NCBI GenBank assembly: GCA_017405115.1
Contig: JAFRBA010000026.1
Coordinates: forward strand, 1 to 21,154
DNA length: 21,154 bases
DNA from: Kiritimatiellia bacterium
GTDB taxonomy: Bacteria; Verrucomicrobiota; Kiritimatiellia; RFP12; UBA1067
Direction: 5' to 3'
This document shows, one piece after another, positions 1 through 9,203 of the stretch. The position numbers and the translations under genes were made by a program. Position 1 is the first letter of the stretch; each line of letters starts with the position of its first letter. A model generated the notes under the pieces. That model was not told where the DNA came from. It did no database searches and saw only the letters and a program-made list of their open reading frames with translations.

Positions 1-1
1 C

Positions 2-691
2 GGTGGCGGCGGTGTCATCTACCGGACGAGCTTTGCCGTTACGTCCGGCGTCTATCAGGTTGTCGTTGGCGCGGGTGGCGCGGGCGGCAGCAATGATTGG
101 GGGAATAACGGCGGCGACTCGTCCATCATGGGGTTTGTCGCAAAAGGTGGCGGTGGGGGCGGTGGTGCCTACACTTCTTCAAATACGCACTATACAGGGA
201 GAAATGGAGGCAGTGGCGGCGGCGGCTCCGGTGCCGGAGGCGGAACGGCCGATGCTGGCACGGGTACGCCGGAGCAGGGCAAAAACGGGGGAGTGGGCGC
301 CGTATGGAGCGGCGGCGGTGGCGGCGGCGCGACATCGGCTGGCGGCGTTGGAACATACCAGGCCAAGGCGGGTGACGGCGGCGCCGGGTTTGTCTGTTCC
401 ATCACCGGAAGTGAGGTATGTTATGGAAGCGGTGGTGGCGGCGGGGTCGGCGGCACTGTGGCCAACAACAACAACGGCACGGGCGGTGCCAACGGTGGTG
501 ATGGAGGCGCTTACGATGGCTCAGACTGCTCGCCCGGCGGCAACGGCGTTGACGGCACCGGCGGTGGTGGTGGCGGCGGCGGCGGTTGCACCGCCAACAC
601 CAAATACGCTCTTGGCGGCAATGGCGGAAGCGGCGTCGTCATCATACGCTGCAAGCACATTCCGTGCGGAACGAGGATCACCGTTCGCTGA
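2..691 (+). CDS. Glycine-rich surface protein, C-terminal part (5' end outside the window)
   Basis: The frame is open from the first bases of the window to TGA at 689-691, so the start lies upstream. About 230 residues are visible. They are dominated by Gly runs, with Ser, Ala, Asn and Thr between, and read GGGGVIYRTSFAVTSGVYQV near the start and GGSGVVIIRC near the end. This opening and this closing strand are characteristic of the bacterial glycine-rich domain found in surface or phage-tail-like proteins, in which Gly-rich loops connect beta strands. The role is probably extracellular or cell-surface structure (inference). The last ten residues (KHIPCGTRITVR) do not belong to the Gly-rich pattern. 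The GH43-type gene begins 18 bases after the stop. A second glycine-rich gene runs off the other end of the window. Confidence 0.85.
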   Translation, partial: GGGGVIYRTSFAVTSGVYQVVVGAGGAGGSNDWGNNGGDSSIMGFVAKGGGGGGGAYTSSNTHYTGRNGGSGGGGSGAGGGTADAGTGTPEQGKNGGVGAVWSGGGGGGATSAGGVGTYQAKAGDGGAGFVCSITGSEVCYGSGGGGGVGGTVANNNNGTGGANGGDGGAYDGSDCSPGGNGVDGTGGGGGGGGGCTANTKYALGGNGGSGVVIIRCKHIPCGTRITVR

Positions 692-709
692 TAACGTTTG
701 CATCGAGAC

Positions 710-1699
710 ATGAAGAAAGCCTTGTCGGTTTTGTCGGCGCTCCTTTCTGCTGCGCTGATGCAGGCGGGATGTGCCTCGTCTGGTGATGCGATCCGCGACA
801 CTGCGTTCGCACGAGCTGATTTTCGGGTTCGCGATCCGTTCGTGCTGGCCGAGGATGGCATCTACTACCTCTACGAATCAAAACCCTGGGACGGTGGACG
901 CGGCGTCTTCGTGCGCATAAGCTCCGATTTGGAGCACTGGACGGACAAGCAACAGGTGATGCGCGTTGCCGACGATTTGCCCGTTCGCAAGGTCTGGGCA
1001 CCCGAGGTCCACAAGTACAAAGGCGCATACTATCTCTTCGTGACCCTGACGATGGAGCAGGGGGCATACGCCATTGCGCCGCTCGTTCCGGGGCGCGAGG
1101 ACATGGTCTCGCCGCGCGGAACATGGGTGTACAAGGCGGACAGCCCGATGGGGCCTTTCGTGCCTGTCAAGAACGGTCCCGTGCCTCCGCAGGACTGGAT
1201 GACGCTCGACGGCACGCTTTATGTCGAGGACGGACAGCCCTACATGGTGTTCTGCCATGAATGGTGCCAGATGAAGGACGGACGCATGTGCTATGCGCCG
1301 CTTGCGCCGGACTTCGGCTCGTTCACAGCCGCGCCAACGACGATGTTCAAGGCGTCCGATGCGATGGCGGGGGCTGGATTTATCACGGACGGCCCGTTCC
1401 TCTACCTTTCGCCGAAGAGCGGCGCACTCTACATGATCTGGTCGAACACGATAAAGCGCGACGGCAAGGAAGGCCCTGACTACTGCGTCTTTGTGCGCAA
1501 GTCGTCCGGAGGCCGGCTAGCCGGGCCGTGGTCGAAGGACGACCTTCTCTTCAGCAAGAACGGCGGGCACGGAATGATTTTCAAGACCTTCGACGGCCGC
1601 TTGATGCTGACGCTTCACCAGCCAAACGTCACTCCCGACGAGCGCATGGCGCTCTTCGAAATCGAGGATACGGGCGAGACCCTGCGGATTAGACGATAG
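710..1699 (+). CDS. GH43-type glycoside hydrolase, probable lipoprotein
   Basis: This predicts a 329-aa exported protein. The N terminus MKKALSVLSALLSAALMQAGC is a signal sequence ending in a Cys with a lipobox-like AGC, although the -3 residue is Gln rather than Leu/Val. An in-frame TTG at 698 would add MHRD; ATG 710 is preferred because MKK starts a normal signal peptide. No clear Shine-Dalgarno is visible. GH43 five-bladed propeller features are the RDPF motif (Asp42, likely catalytic base), the TLDGTLYVEDG segment (Asp167, likely pKa-modulating Asp), CHEW (Glu184, candidate acid), TDGPFLYL, and the late GGHGMIFKTFDGRLMLTLHQPN-type block. GH43 members commonly remove arabinose or xylose from plant polysaccharides, but the exact substrate cannot be told here. 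Length is normal for a single-domain GH43. Confidence 0.85.
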   Translation: MKKALSVLSALLSAALMQAGCASSGDAIRDTAFARADFRVRDPFVLAEDGIYYLYESKPWDGGRGVFVRISSDLEHWTDKQQVMRVADDLPVRKVWAPEVHKYKGAYYLFVTLTMEQGAYAIAPLVPGREDMVSPRGTWVYKADSPMGPFVPVKNGPVPPQDWMTLDGTLYVEDGQPYMVFCHEWCQMKDGRMCYAPLAPDFGSFTAAPTTMFKASDAMAGAGFITDGPFLYLSPKSGALYMIWSNTIKRDGKEGPDYCVFVRKSSGGRLAGPWSKDDLLFSKNGGHGMIFKTFDGRLMLTLHQPNVTPDERMALFEIEDTGETLRIRR

Positions 1700-1927
1700 G
1701 TGGCGCGTGAATTGCGGGGTACATGGGACTGCCTGGATGTTCATGCGGAGGCTCTTGTCGCGTTCTGCAAGGCCCGTCTTGATCCGAAGATGCTCAAGGG
1801 AATCTACACCGCACCCTGGAAGTTCACGGTCCCGGACTCGCCCAAGGCAAAGAACATAACCAAAGTGCTCGAAGGCATCGACCTTTTCGCGGCAGCGATG
1901 GACAAGCACTACCCGCTGCCGAGATAA
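1700..1927 (+). pseudogene. Short ORF in frame with the GH43 stop; probable C-terminal gene remnant
   Basis: A 75-codon open frame begins with GTG directly after the TAG of the GH43-type gene and in the same frame, ending at TAA 1925-1927. The text (WDCLDVHAEALVAFCKARLD, then MLKGIYTAPWKFTVPD, ending DKHYPLPR) is well-formed globular protein and not a GC shadow. It has no signal peptide and no convincing start of its own. It reads like the C-terminal end of a larger enzyme, possibly a glycoside hydrolase, left beside the GH43 gene. Two alternatives are an amber-readthrough extension of the GH43 protein or a small gene using the GTG. I cannot assign the parent family. The convergent gene ends 7 bases further on. 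Confidence 0.5.
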
Positions 1928-1934
1928 GGGAACC

Positions 1935-2450
1935 CTACTTGAGGATTAGGCCGAATGCCCTGCGCTGGGTCGTCAGGTAGCCATCGCTGCTGACGTAGAG
2001 CCGTTTGCCGTCGGGCGTGACGAAGCGCCTGCGCTGCGCACTTGTGAGGCCGACTTCCGACGCGCCGAAGCGGATCGCGCTTTCTGCGAAGCCGGAGACC
2101 ACCACGTTCGCGCCGGCCGTCCACGCCGTGGCGCTCGAATCGGCGAACGAAAGCGTCGCGCCGTCGCCGATTGCGCTGTTGGCCATAGTCGCGACCCAGG
2201 CGCGGTTCGAGGTAATCGCGTAGTCGCTGTCGGCGGTGGAGAACGCCACGTAGCGCCAGCCCTCCGCGCTTTCGCCGATGTCGGATGCGATTAGGACGTA
2301 TGAGTTTGACCCGATCTCATCTCCGCCGCCCGCCGTCCACGTTGTTTCGGAACCTGAGGCGATGGCGTTTAAGGGAAGCACGACCATTGCGGCCACGGCG
2401 AAGGCACTGGCAACCGCAGCCGGTACGAATGTTTGTAGTCTGTTTTTCAT
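1935..2450 (-). CDS. Small secreted protein with beta-strand-protein style C terminus
   Basis: A 171-aa protein is encoded on the minus strand, from ATG (complement of 2448-2450) to TAG (complement of 1935-1937). Residues 1-32 form a long signal peptide (MKNRLQTFVPAAVASAFAVA, then hydrophobic to AIAS). The mature part is about 140 residues of short Gly/Ser/Ala/Thr-rich beta-like segments. It ends with SAIRFGASEVGLTSAQRRRF and GKRLYVSSDGYL, a pattern resembling the terminal block of much larger autotransporter-associated beta-strand proteins in this bacterial group. The gene may therefore be a shortened relative that keeps only the signal and the terminal block (inference). No clear ribosome-binding site is seen. 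A divergent promoter lies about 55 bases upstream. Function is unknown. Confidence 0.75.
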   Translation of the reverse strand: MKNRLQTFVPAAVASAFAVAAMVVLPLNAIASGSETTWTAGGGDEIGSNSYVLIASDIGESAEGWRYVAFSTADSDYAITSNRAWVATMANSAIGDGATLSFADSSATAWTAGANVVVSGFAESAIRFGASEVGLTSAQRRRFVTPDGKRLYVSSDGYLTTQRRAFGLILK

Positions 2451-2505
2451 CTGCGTTTAAGGGTTGTGTTGTACATGCGAAATTGTCACAACGCTTTTGC
2501 GGAGA

Positions 2506-2535
2506 TTTATATCATTGTTCCGCCCGGTTAGTCAA
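2506..2535 (-). promoter_or_regulatory. Sigma70-type promoter for the minus-strand secreted gene
   Basis: Read on the minus strand there is TTGACT (complement of 2530-2535), an 18-base spacer, then TATAAA (complement of 2506-2511) preceded by TGA, which makes an extended -10. The predicted start near 2499 leaves a leader of about 49 bases before the ATG at 2450. It lies back to back with the plus-strand promoter at 2556-2584. Confidence 0.7.
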
Positions 2536-2555
2536 TCGCGCTTATCTTCTCGTCG

Positions 2556-2584
2556 TTGATTTCCCATCCTGGGCATGATATAAT
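2556..2584 (+). promoter_or_regulatory. Sigma70-type promoter for the LamG/DUF4838 operon
   Basis: TTGATT at 2556-2561, a 17-base spacer and a perfect TATAAT at 2579-2584 are preceded by TGA, giving an extended -10. The predicted start near 2591 gives an 18-base leader that holds GGAG at 2597-2600, eight bases before the ATG at 2609. This is the best-formed promoter in the window. Confidence 0.8.
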
Positions 2585-2608
2585 ACGGACAAAAATGGAG
2601 ATAAGAAT

Positions 2609-5600
2609 ATGGAGATAGCAGGATATAAGCCTCGCGTCGTTCTTTCCTCTTTGGTCATGACGGCCTTTAGCGTCGGCACGGCGTCTGGCGCTACAGGCGA
2701 CTGGCTGTTGCGTGCAGGAATTGGCGAGACGGCAGAGTCGCCAGCCGTTTGGTCGGATGCCGGAAACTGGCACGAGGGAGCAGTCCCCTCGGCGACTGGC
2801 GACGGCGCGTACCTTACTAATGCGCTTTCCGCCCCGCTCTACGTCAAGGCTGCCGGCGGCTTCTCGATTTCCTGGCTTCAGGGCGTCGCCGGCGCGATAA
2901 CCGACACGGCCGTGTGTCCGTATGTGATCAGCGATTCCGGCGTCACGCTGAATTCCTCGAGCCGCAATCCGTTCCTAAGCGGCATCAGGCTTTATGCCGA
3001 CCTTTCCGTGCCGAATGCTGCAGGCAACGCCCACTTCAACTCCTGTTTCCTGTGCGGCGACGTGTCGATGAACTTCATGTCCGTATCGTCAGGCACGGTA
3101 TATCACAGGCTCGACCTCTACGCCAAAGCCGCTGGGGAGACGAGGGCCAATCCGCTGTCCATTTCGACATACCGCAACTCGTGGGGCGCCTTCCGCGTCT
3201 ATGCGCCGCAGGGCTCGCCCACCAACGTCGTAGGCAGGTGGACGCGAAAGGCCGGTTCGGCCTATATCTCGCGTACTGGGGGAAATCACGTGATATCGGC
3301 CGGAACCCTGGTGCACGGAACAGGCATTACGGAAGGGACGTTTGTCAGGCGTATCTTCTCGGATGAGCTTGTGGAACTGAGCGATCTGGCCACGGCGGAT
3401 GTAGACGACGGAGAACTGACGTTCGACGCGTTCACGCCGAACGTGACGATAAAGGCCATCGATATCGCGAGGCAGAACGGTTCCACTGACAACATTCGCC
3501 TGATGAAGTACCGCGAGGAAGACTCGCTGCGCTGCGAGGTCAAAAACATCTACGGCGGCGCGAGCAACATCTGCGTCTTCGACACAGACGCCGGCTTTGT
3601 GCCGGGCACATACGTGGTGAAGCGCATCGTGAACAGTGCAATGCCGCATTTGCGCTTTGGCGACTGCCACTTCGAGTTTGCTGCGGCCGACGCGGGCGAG
3701 TCAGGCTTCCCCGAGGCTTGCTTCAAGGTGATAGGTTCGGATGACCGCGTCCGCCTGACCGTCCAAGACGGTGTCACGGCGCGGATTCTCGGCATCACGA
3801 ACCTCGTTGGCACTGTCGTCAAGGATGGCGCCGGAACCCTCAAGACGTCGCTCAACGTACAGCCGTCGCTCAACACGGGCGTGCTTGAGGTCAGGGGCGG
3901 AGTCCTCGAGCTCGAAGGCGAGATCGGCGGCGGCGCGGCGTATGTCAAGACGCTTGCCGTTTCCAACGGCGCGACGCTGAAGCTGCCGCCAAACGGACTG
4001 AAGGTCGACAGCCTCGTCTACGAGGAAGGCGCGGTCCTGTCCGGCGAAGGCGCAATCTACCTGCCGGCACTGGCGTCGCTCGAAGGGCTGACGTTCTCCG
4101 ATGGCGCGTCCGTCGGCGTGATCGGCGGCGCAGGCGAGGTGATTGCGGAGATCCCTGAGTACAGGGTCGTGGGGACTCCGGCGTTCTGGGTCGACGTGTC
4201 TGACGAAGATTCGCGGACCATAGTGGCCGAGAACGGAACGAACTTTGTGACGCGGCTGAATGACGTGCGCGGCGTGGAGTACGGCTTCGCGACGAACGTC
4301 GTGAAGCGTCCGTGGCTCGTCACTGATTCGTCTGGCCAGCAGCACATCTATTTTGCGCAGTCGAACGACGCCGGCATCGAGAACGCCCGTCCGCTCGTCT
4401 GGGACAAATTCGTCTACGGCATCCGCCACGTGTTCCTTGTGCATTCTCCGGCAAGTGGCGGCGGCGAAGTGCTTGGCGTGTCGGACATGCTCTGGAAGAA
4501 GCACTACCAATCCTGCTTCCTGCGCGACGCGAGCAATACGTGGAACTCCGACATAGTGTGGGGCGGCGGCATGTACGACGTAGTTAACGGCAGATTCTGC
4601 GTCAACGGCGAGGAACGGGCGTACAATGCGGGCTATCCGTACAGCGGCACGTACACATACTCCAAAGACACGTATTACATTCCGCTTGTGCTCGAGGCCG
4701 CGCCGCTTTCGGGCGTCCATGCCGACTGCTTCGGCTACGATGGGTCCAGATACGACAGAAACGGGCGCATGCGGCTCTACGAATGCATCGTCTACACGAA
4801 CGTGCTGACGCGCGCGGAGCGCCTTGCCGTCACCGGGTACCTGATGAAGAAGTGGATGAACGCGGAAGTGAACTTCACGTGCGGATCGGAGACGAACTCG
4901 TTCGGCGTCGCGTCGCTTTCGCCTGGTGCGCCGGGCTACGCGGTCGCGAGCGGCGAGACTGGCTGGATCGACTCCGTATCCGGCAGTGGAACTCTGACCA
5001 AGCGCGGCGGCGGCACGCTCACGGTCGCGGAGCTTTCCGATGCCGACGCCGACTTGTGCGTCGAGGACGGAACGCTCGCGGTGGCGTCGCGGCGAATGAC
5101 CGCCGATTCGCTCCCTGATGGCGCCTATCTGCACGTGGATGCGTCCGCCGACGAGACGCTGACCAAGACCGAAGCGGACGGCGTTGTGCGCGTGACCGCG
5201 TGGGCCAGCGTGAACGAAGGTGGTCAAACGCTCAATGCGATCGCCGCGTCGACGAACAAGGCCGTATACGCCGCGACCGCCTGCAACGGAAAGCCTGCGG
5301 TCGACTTCGGACCGCGCCGGAACGTCTACGCGGAAGGGGTGTCGGACGCCAATCCTGATTTGCGTTTCGGCAGCGGCAAGGCAAAAAAGGCGACGTTCCA
5401 TACGGCGCTGATGCTGATGGATTCGTCGCAGGGAGGCGGATCGATCGTTCCGAACTGTGGCTACGGCTACAACGACGGTTACGGACTTATTCGCTACAAC
5501 TATGGTCAGCGCACCGCGACTGAAGACGCCTTGATATGGAATTCCGGACGCCCCGGCAACCAAACCGACAACGGTGTCGGCACAGGCGTTACGCGAGCGC

Positions 5601-6259
5601 GTGTAAACGGAGCGTTCGTCGCTGCGAAGTCGGCAGGTCTTTCTGGCGGGTGGGATGTCGTTTCGCTTGCGAACCACTACGCATTTGGCGCATCCGGCCT
5701 TGGCTCCGACCACTACGGCTACTACATTGGCGGGTCGAAGATCGCGGAGTACATCCTCTATCCGCAGATGCTGAGCCGCCAGACGGTCGAGGCGGTCGAG
5801 GCGTATCTGCGCGAGAAGTGGCTGGGCGTGGAGACGCCGGGCTACCGCGCGACGCGCGCGAAGTCCGTTGCAGTGGCGTCTGGAGCGACGCTCGACCTCC
5901 GAGGCGGGTCGGTTGCGACGGCGGCGCTTTCGGGCGGCGGCTCGGTGGCGGGCGCGGTCGCGCTGGACGACGGTGCGGTGATGACGTTCCACGTCGAGGA
6001 GAACGGCTCCATCGCCGCGCTTGACGTTTCAGGCGTCCTGTCGGCGGCGGGATCTGGAACAGCCCGCTTTACTGGAAGCGTCAAGCGGCTTGCGTCCGGA
6101 AACCATGTGCTCATGACGGCTGGTGCGTTCTCCGGAGACTTCTCCGGCTGGACGTGCCAGTTCGAAGGCGCTCCGAACCTTTCGGGCGTCCTTGCCGTCG
6201 AAGGCGGCAACCTGGTCCTAAGGCTTTTCCGTCCGGGGATGGTGATCTATGTGCACTAA
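2609..6259 (+). CDS. Large secreted LamG-like / autotransporter-associated beta-strand protein
   Basis: The protein has 1216 residues. A signal peptide (hydrophobic SLVMTAFSVGTASGA, residues about 14-28) follows ATG 2609, which has GGAG eight bases upstream. Beta-strand repeat segments of the kind seen in autotransporter-associated proteins occur near residues 395-440 (VVKDGAGTLKT and then VLEVRGGVLELEG) and near 790-830 (GTLTKRGGGTLTV, LCVEDGTLAV). Two similar LamG/concanavalin-like modules lie between and after them, at about 519-750 (from PAFWVDVSD to VLTRAERLAVTGYLMKKW) and about 833-1070 (from GAYLHVDASADE to QMLSRQTVEAVEAYLREKW). The C terminus is LRLFRPGMVIYVH. The likely role is a cell-surface or released adhesin or glycan-binding protein (inference). 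The next gene starts inside its last codons, so the two are probably translated together. Confidence 0.85.
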   Translation: MEIAGYKPRVVLSSLVMTAFSVGTASGATGDWLLRAGIGETAESPAVWSDAGNWHEGAVPSATGDGAYLTNALSAPLYVKAAGGFSISWLQGVAGAITDTAVCPYVISDSGVTLNSSSRNPFLSGIRLYADLSVPNAAGNAHFNSCFLCGDVSMNFMSVSSGTVYHRLDLYAKAAGETRANPLSISTYRNSWGAFRVYAPQGSPTNVVGRWTRKAGSAYISRTGGNHVISAGTLVHGTGITEGTFVRRIFSDELVELSDLATADVDDGELTFDAFTPNVTIKAIDIARQNGSTDNIRLMKYREEDSLRCEVKNIYGGASNICVFDTDAGFVPGTYVVKRIVNSAMPHLRFGDCHFEFAAADAGESGFPEACFKVIGSDDRVRLTVQDGVTARILGITNLVGTVVKDGAGTLKTSLNVQPSLNTGVLEVRGGVLELEGEIGGGAAYVKTLAVSNGATLKLPPNGLKVDSLVYEEGAVLSGEGAIYLPALASLEGLTFSDGASVGVIGGAGEVIAEIPEYRVVGTPAFWVDVSDEDSRTIVAENGTNFVTRLNDVRGVEYGFATNVVKRPWLVTDSSGQQHIYFAQSNDAGIENARPLVWDKFVYGIRHVFLVHSPASGGGEVLGVSDMLWKKHYQSCFLRDASNTWNSDIVWGGGMYDVVNGRFCVNGEERAYNAGYPYSGTYTYSKDTYYIPLVLEAAPLSGVHADCFGYDGSRYDRNGRMRLYECIVYTNVLTRAERLAVTGYLMKKWMNAEVNFTCGSETNSFGVASLSPGAPGYAVASGETGWIDSVSGSGTLTKRGGGTLTVAELSDADADLCVEDGTLAVASRRMTADSLPDGAYLHVDASADETLTKTEADGVVRVTAWASVNEGGQTLNAIAASTNKAVYAATACNGKPAVDFGPRRNVYAEGVSDANPDLRFGSGKAKKATFHTALMLMDSSQGGGSIVPNCGYGYNDGYGLIRYNYGQRTATEDALIWNSGRPGNQTDNGVGTGVTRARVNGAFVAAKSAGLSGGWDVVSLANHYAFGASGLGSDHYGYYIGGSKIAEYILYPQMLSRQTVEAVEAYLREKWLGVETPGYRATRAKSVAVASGATLDLRGGSVATAALSGGGSVAGAVALDDGAVMTFHVEENGSIAALDVSGVLSAAGSGTARFTGSVKRLASGNHVLMTAGAFSGDFSGWTCQFEGAPNLSGVLAVEGGNLVLRLFRPGMVIYVH

Positions 6260-9146
6260 TGGAATTGCGCTGCGGTCCGCTGTCTGCGCAGCGTTGCTGC
6301 TGTCGGTTGCCGGCAATGCCGCGGCAGGCGGACGTCTTGCCATCGTCGACGGCATGTCGAGTGCGGAGGTCGTGCTGTCGTCCCGTGCCGAGGAGTCGTC
6401 CCGGCTTGCGGCGGTGGAGCTGACAAACTACGTCTATCGCGCAACAGGGCGCCTGCTGCCCGTGCGCTTTGGCGGAGGTGGCGCGGGCGCAAAGGTCGTG
6501 ATCGGGACGCTCGACACGCTTGATCGCGTGCCGTCAGGCGTCCGCGAGCGGCTGTGCGCAATGCGCCAGCCGGAGGCGTCGTGGACTGGCGTTGCGGAAG
6601 GCTGCCTGTGGTTTGTGGGCCGCGAGGAGGTTGCGGAGCTGTATGCGGTCTACCACTTCCTGGAAAGCGAGCTGGGCGTGCGCTGGTTTCAGGCGCCAAC
6701 GCCGGAGGACTGCGGCGAATACGTGCCGAAGGCGGAGCGCGTCGTGCTTGCGCCTTTCTCTCGCTTCCGCGAGCCGGCGTTTGCCGTGCGGCGTCTCGAC
6801 CACTGCGGCGCGGCGGCAAGGCCAGTGCCCGAGAAGGGGATGGCGACGGCGGTGCGCAACGGGTTCCAGGTGCTGCCTCCGTATGGCGGCGCGGTCGAGT
6901 TCGGAAAGCGCGGCGACTTCTTCGCGGCCCGCGTGCCGCGCAGGAATCAGCCGCTTGGAGGCGGACACCTGACTTTTGTCAATCCGATGCCCGGCGACAA
7001 GACGTTCGACGAGCATCCCGAGTTCTTCGCGCTCGTGGACGGCAAGCGCGAAAAGGGCGGACACCACATGTCGCAGTACTGCATGTCGAATCCGGAAGTA
7101 CGCCGGCGGACGGCCGAATACATTCTCGGCAGGCTGGAGAAGTTCGGCGGCAGGGGGCAGTTCCTCTTTGGCCAGGTCGACACGCCGCACGGATACTGCC
7201 ATTGCGAGAACTGCATGGCATTGGATGGTCCGAACGAACGCGCCAACGGCGGCAAGAGCCGCACGACGCGCTTCGTCAAGACCGTCAACGACATCGCCGC
7301 GCGGGTGTGGGAGAAGGCCCCGTCGGCAGACCTGAGGATGTGGGCATACCTCGACTACCGAGAACTGCCGGACGGCGTAGCGCCTAATCCGCGGCTCAAG
7401 CTGTACTTCTGTCCGCACGGACGCTGCTACGGACATGCCCTTGACGACGCATCGTGCCTTCGCAACGCGGGCATGTTCGCGCTCCTGAAGGGCTGGCAGA
7501 GGCTGCTCAAGGACGTCTACGTCTACGAATACCTGAACTGCACGCCTCATCTCTATTCGTGCAGCGAGGCTCGCGAGGCGCACGACATCAGGCTCTACCG
7601 CGACCTTGGCCTCATAGGGTGGAAGAACGAGGCGGCGTTTTCCGGCGCGAAGTTCATCAAATCCTCGCAGGCGAAGAAAGACCAGTTTCCGTCAAACTGG
7701 CAATGGCTTTACCTGTCGGGGAAACTTCTCTGGGATCCTGGCCTCGACGAGGGCGCCGTGCTGGACGACGTCGAGTCGAAGTACTACGGCGTGGCGTATC
7801 CGGCGATGAAGGAGTACCAGGCGCTTCGCCGGAAGCTCTGGAACGAGCATCCCAACCACCTCGGCTATCCGACCGGAGACCAGCGGCGCGCCGCGCTGCT
7901 CGACCGCGCCGGGGCGAAGGAAAGGCTTCTCGGGCTTCTTGACGACGCGGAGCGGCTGGCGAAAGACGACGCGGTTGCGCTCTTCCGCGTCCGCCGCGAC
8001 CGCCGCTGGCTGAACGACTACTGGATAAAGGAGAACGACGCGGTCAGGGCGCGTCGCAGCCTGACGCTGAACGTGCCGAAGCGCAGGGGCGAAATCGTGA
8101 TTGACGGCGACGGTGGCGAAGCGGCATGGGGCGGGGCCGTCGTCACGGACGAATTCCGCCAGATGGGCAGGGGACGCGACGGCGCGCATATTCCGTCTGC
8201 GCTTGCCACGACTGCGGCAATGCTGTACGACGACGACAGCCTCTATTTTCTCGTAGACGCCAAGGAGCCGTCGCCTGCGCGGATGAAGGCAGAGATCGGT
8301 CCCAACGCGAACGTATGGGACGACGACGGCGTCGAGATATTCCTCTTCCCGCCGTCGATCGAGAATCGCTGCTATCATGTCGCTGTCAACTCAAAGGGCG
8401 CGGTTTGGGGCGCGAACCATCCCGGCGGACGTGTTTCGAACGCATTCGGCGCAGAGGCGGCGGTCAAGGTGCTGGATGACAGGTACGTCCTGGAGATGCG
8501 CATTCCGGCGAAGAACGTGGCGCCGATCGCAAAGGGGGCTTCGTGGCGTGTGTTGGTCGGGCGCAACCGCACGGTTGGCGATGAGCATACTCCTGGCGCG
8601 AAGCCGGGCGGCGCGGCGCACTTCTCGCTGGATGGCGTAGGCTACCACGACTCGCTTTCGTATCGTCCGTTCGAGTTCGGCGGCGCGTATCTGCGTAATG
8701 GCGCTTTTACTGAGCCCGGCGAGAAGGGCCTGCCGAAGTCGTGGGGGTTCCCGGTCGGATGCGCGGGCGTCGAGAAGACCCCGGAGGGTGTAGTCGTGCG
8801 GCTTCTTGCGGGACAGCGCATGCAGCAGACGATGTGGCACGGCGAGCTGCGCCAGGCGCCTAAGCCGAGACGGCTTAGGTTCTCGGTGCGCGCGGCTGGG
8901 GCCGGGACGCTTTCCGTCGTGTTCTTCCGCTACAACGACACGACCGACCCGAAGGCGCCGCACGGCTACCGCCGCCGGCAGATACAGCCGTCGGGGAGCG
9001 GCGGCAAGTTCGCGCTTTCCGCGGAGGCGAAGACATTTGAAGGCGAGTATGAAGTGTCTGGGGACGAGTGGTGCTCCATCGGCTTGATTGCCGCTGGCGG
9101 CGAAGCGCTTGTCCATAGCGTTTCCGTCGACCCTGCCAGTCCATAA
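6249..9146 (+). CDS. Secreted DUF4838 protein with CBM9-like C-terminal module
   Basis: The product has 965 residues and a signal peptide ending at about GNAAA (residue 26). Residues about 30-150 resemble the N-terminal alpha/beta domain that precedes alpha-glucuronidase-like enzymes (RLAAVELTNYVYRATGRLLP; AVYHFLESELGVRWF). Residues about 210-480 match the DUF4838 style, with HPEFFALVDGKR and GQVDTPHGYCHCENCMAL. From about 614 to 810 there is a CBM9-like beta-sandwich (IVIDGDGGEAAWGGA; WDDDGVEIFLFPP; YVLEMRIPAKNV), followed by a terminal beta-rich domain. DUF4838 proteins are predicted glycoside hydrolases; the substrate here is not determinable. The ATG lies 11 bases inside the preceding gene's end, which indicates translational coupling with the LamG protein. 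Confidence 0.85.
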   Translation: MCTNGIALRSAVCAALLLSVAGNAAAGGRLAIVDGMSSAEVVLSSRAEESSRLAAVELTNYVYRATGRLLPVRFGGGGAGAKVVIGTLDTLDRVPSGVRERLCAMRQPEASWTGVAEGCLWFVGREEVAELYAVYHFLESELGVRWFQAPTPEDCGEYVPKAERVVLAPFSRFREPAFAVRRLDHCGAAARPVPEKGMATAVRNGFQVLPPYGGAVEFGKRGDFFAARVPRRNQPLGGGHLTFVNPMPGDKTFDEHPEFFALVDGKREKGGHHMSQYCMSNPEVRRRTAEYILGRLEKFGGRGQFLFGQVDTPHGYCHCENCMALDGPNERANGGKSRTTRFVKTVNDIAARVWEKAPSADLRMWAYLDYRELPDGVAPNPRLKLYFCPHGRCYGHALDDASCLRNAGMFALLKGWQRLLKDVYVYEYLNCTPHLYSCSEAREAHDIRLYRDLGLIGWKNEAAFSGAKFIKSSQAKKDQFPSNWQWLYLSGKLLWDPGLDEGAVLDDVESKYYGVAYPAMKEYQALRRKLWNEHPNHLGYPTGDQRRAALLDRAGAKERLLGLLDDAERLAKDDAVALFRVRRDRRWLNDYWIKENDAVRARRSLTLNVPKRRGEIVIDGDGGEAAWGGAVVTDEFRQMGRGRDGAHIPSALATTAAMLYDDDSLYFLVDAKEPSPARMKAEIGPNANVWDDDGVEIFLFPPSIENRCYHVAVNSKGAVWGANHPGGRVSNAFGAEAAVKVLDDRYVLEMRIPAKNVAPIAKGASWRVLVGRNRTVGDEHTPGAKPGGAAHFSLDGVGYHDSLSYRPFEFGGAYLRNGAFTEPGEKGLPKSWGFPVGCAGVEKTPEGVVVRLLAGQRMQQTMWHGELRQAPKPRRLRFSVRAAGAGTLSVVFFRYNDTTDPKAPHGYRRRQIQPSGSGGKFALSAEAKTFEGEYEVSGDEWCSIGLIAAGGEALVHSVSVDPASP

Positions 9147-9203
9147 CATGGCGTCGAGTTCAAGGTCGAAAAGTCCGACAAGCCGTTTAAGACCCCAGCC
9201 ATA

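Noticed and set aside
2463..2492. GTTGTG...CACAAC inverted pair between the divergent genes
   Set aside because: Only six bases with a long gap; expected by chance at this length.
2595..2618. Seven-codon ORF (ATG GAG ATA ... TAG) in the leader of the 1216-aa gene, from a repeated ATGGAGATA
   Set aside because: Its start lies only about 4 bases after the predicted transcription start, with no room for a ribosome-binding site; the GGAG serves the real ATG at 2609.
3701..5992. 763-codon open frame on the minus strand
   Set aside because: It lies entirely under the LamG/beta-strand gene, is extremely Arg/His/Val/Ala-rich, has no signal or domain, and arises from GC-rich codon positions of the real gene.
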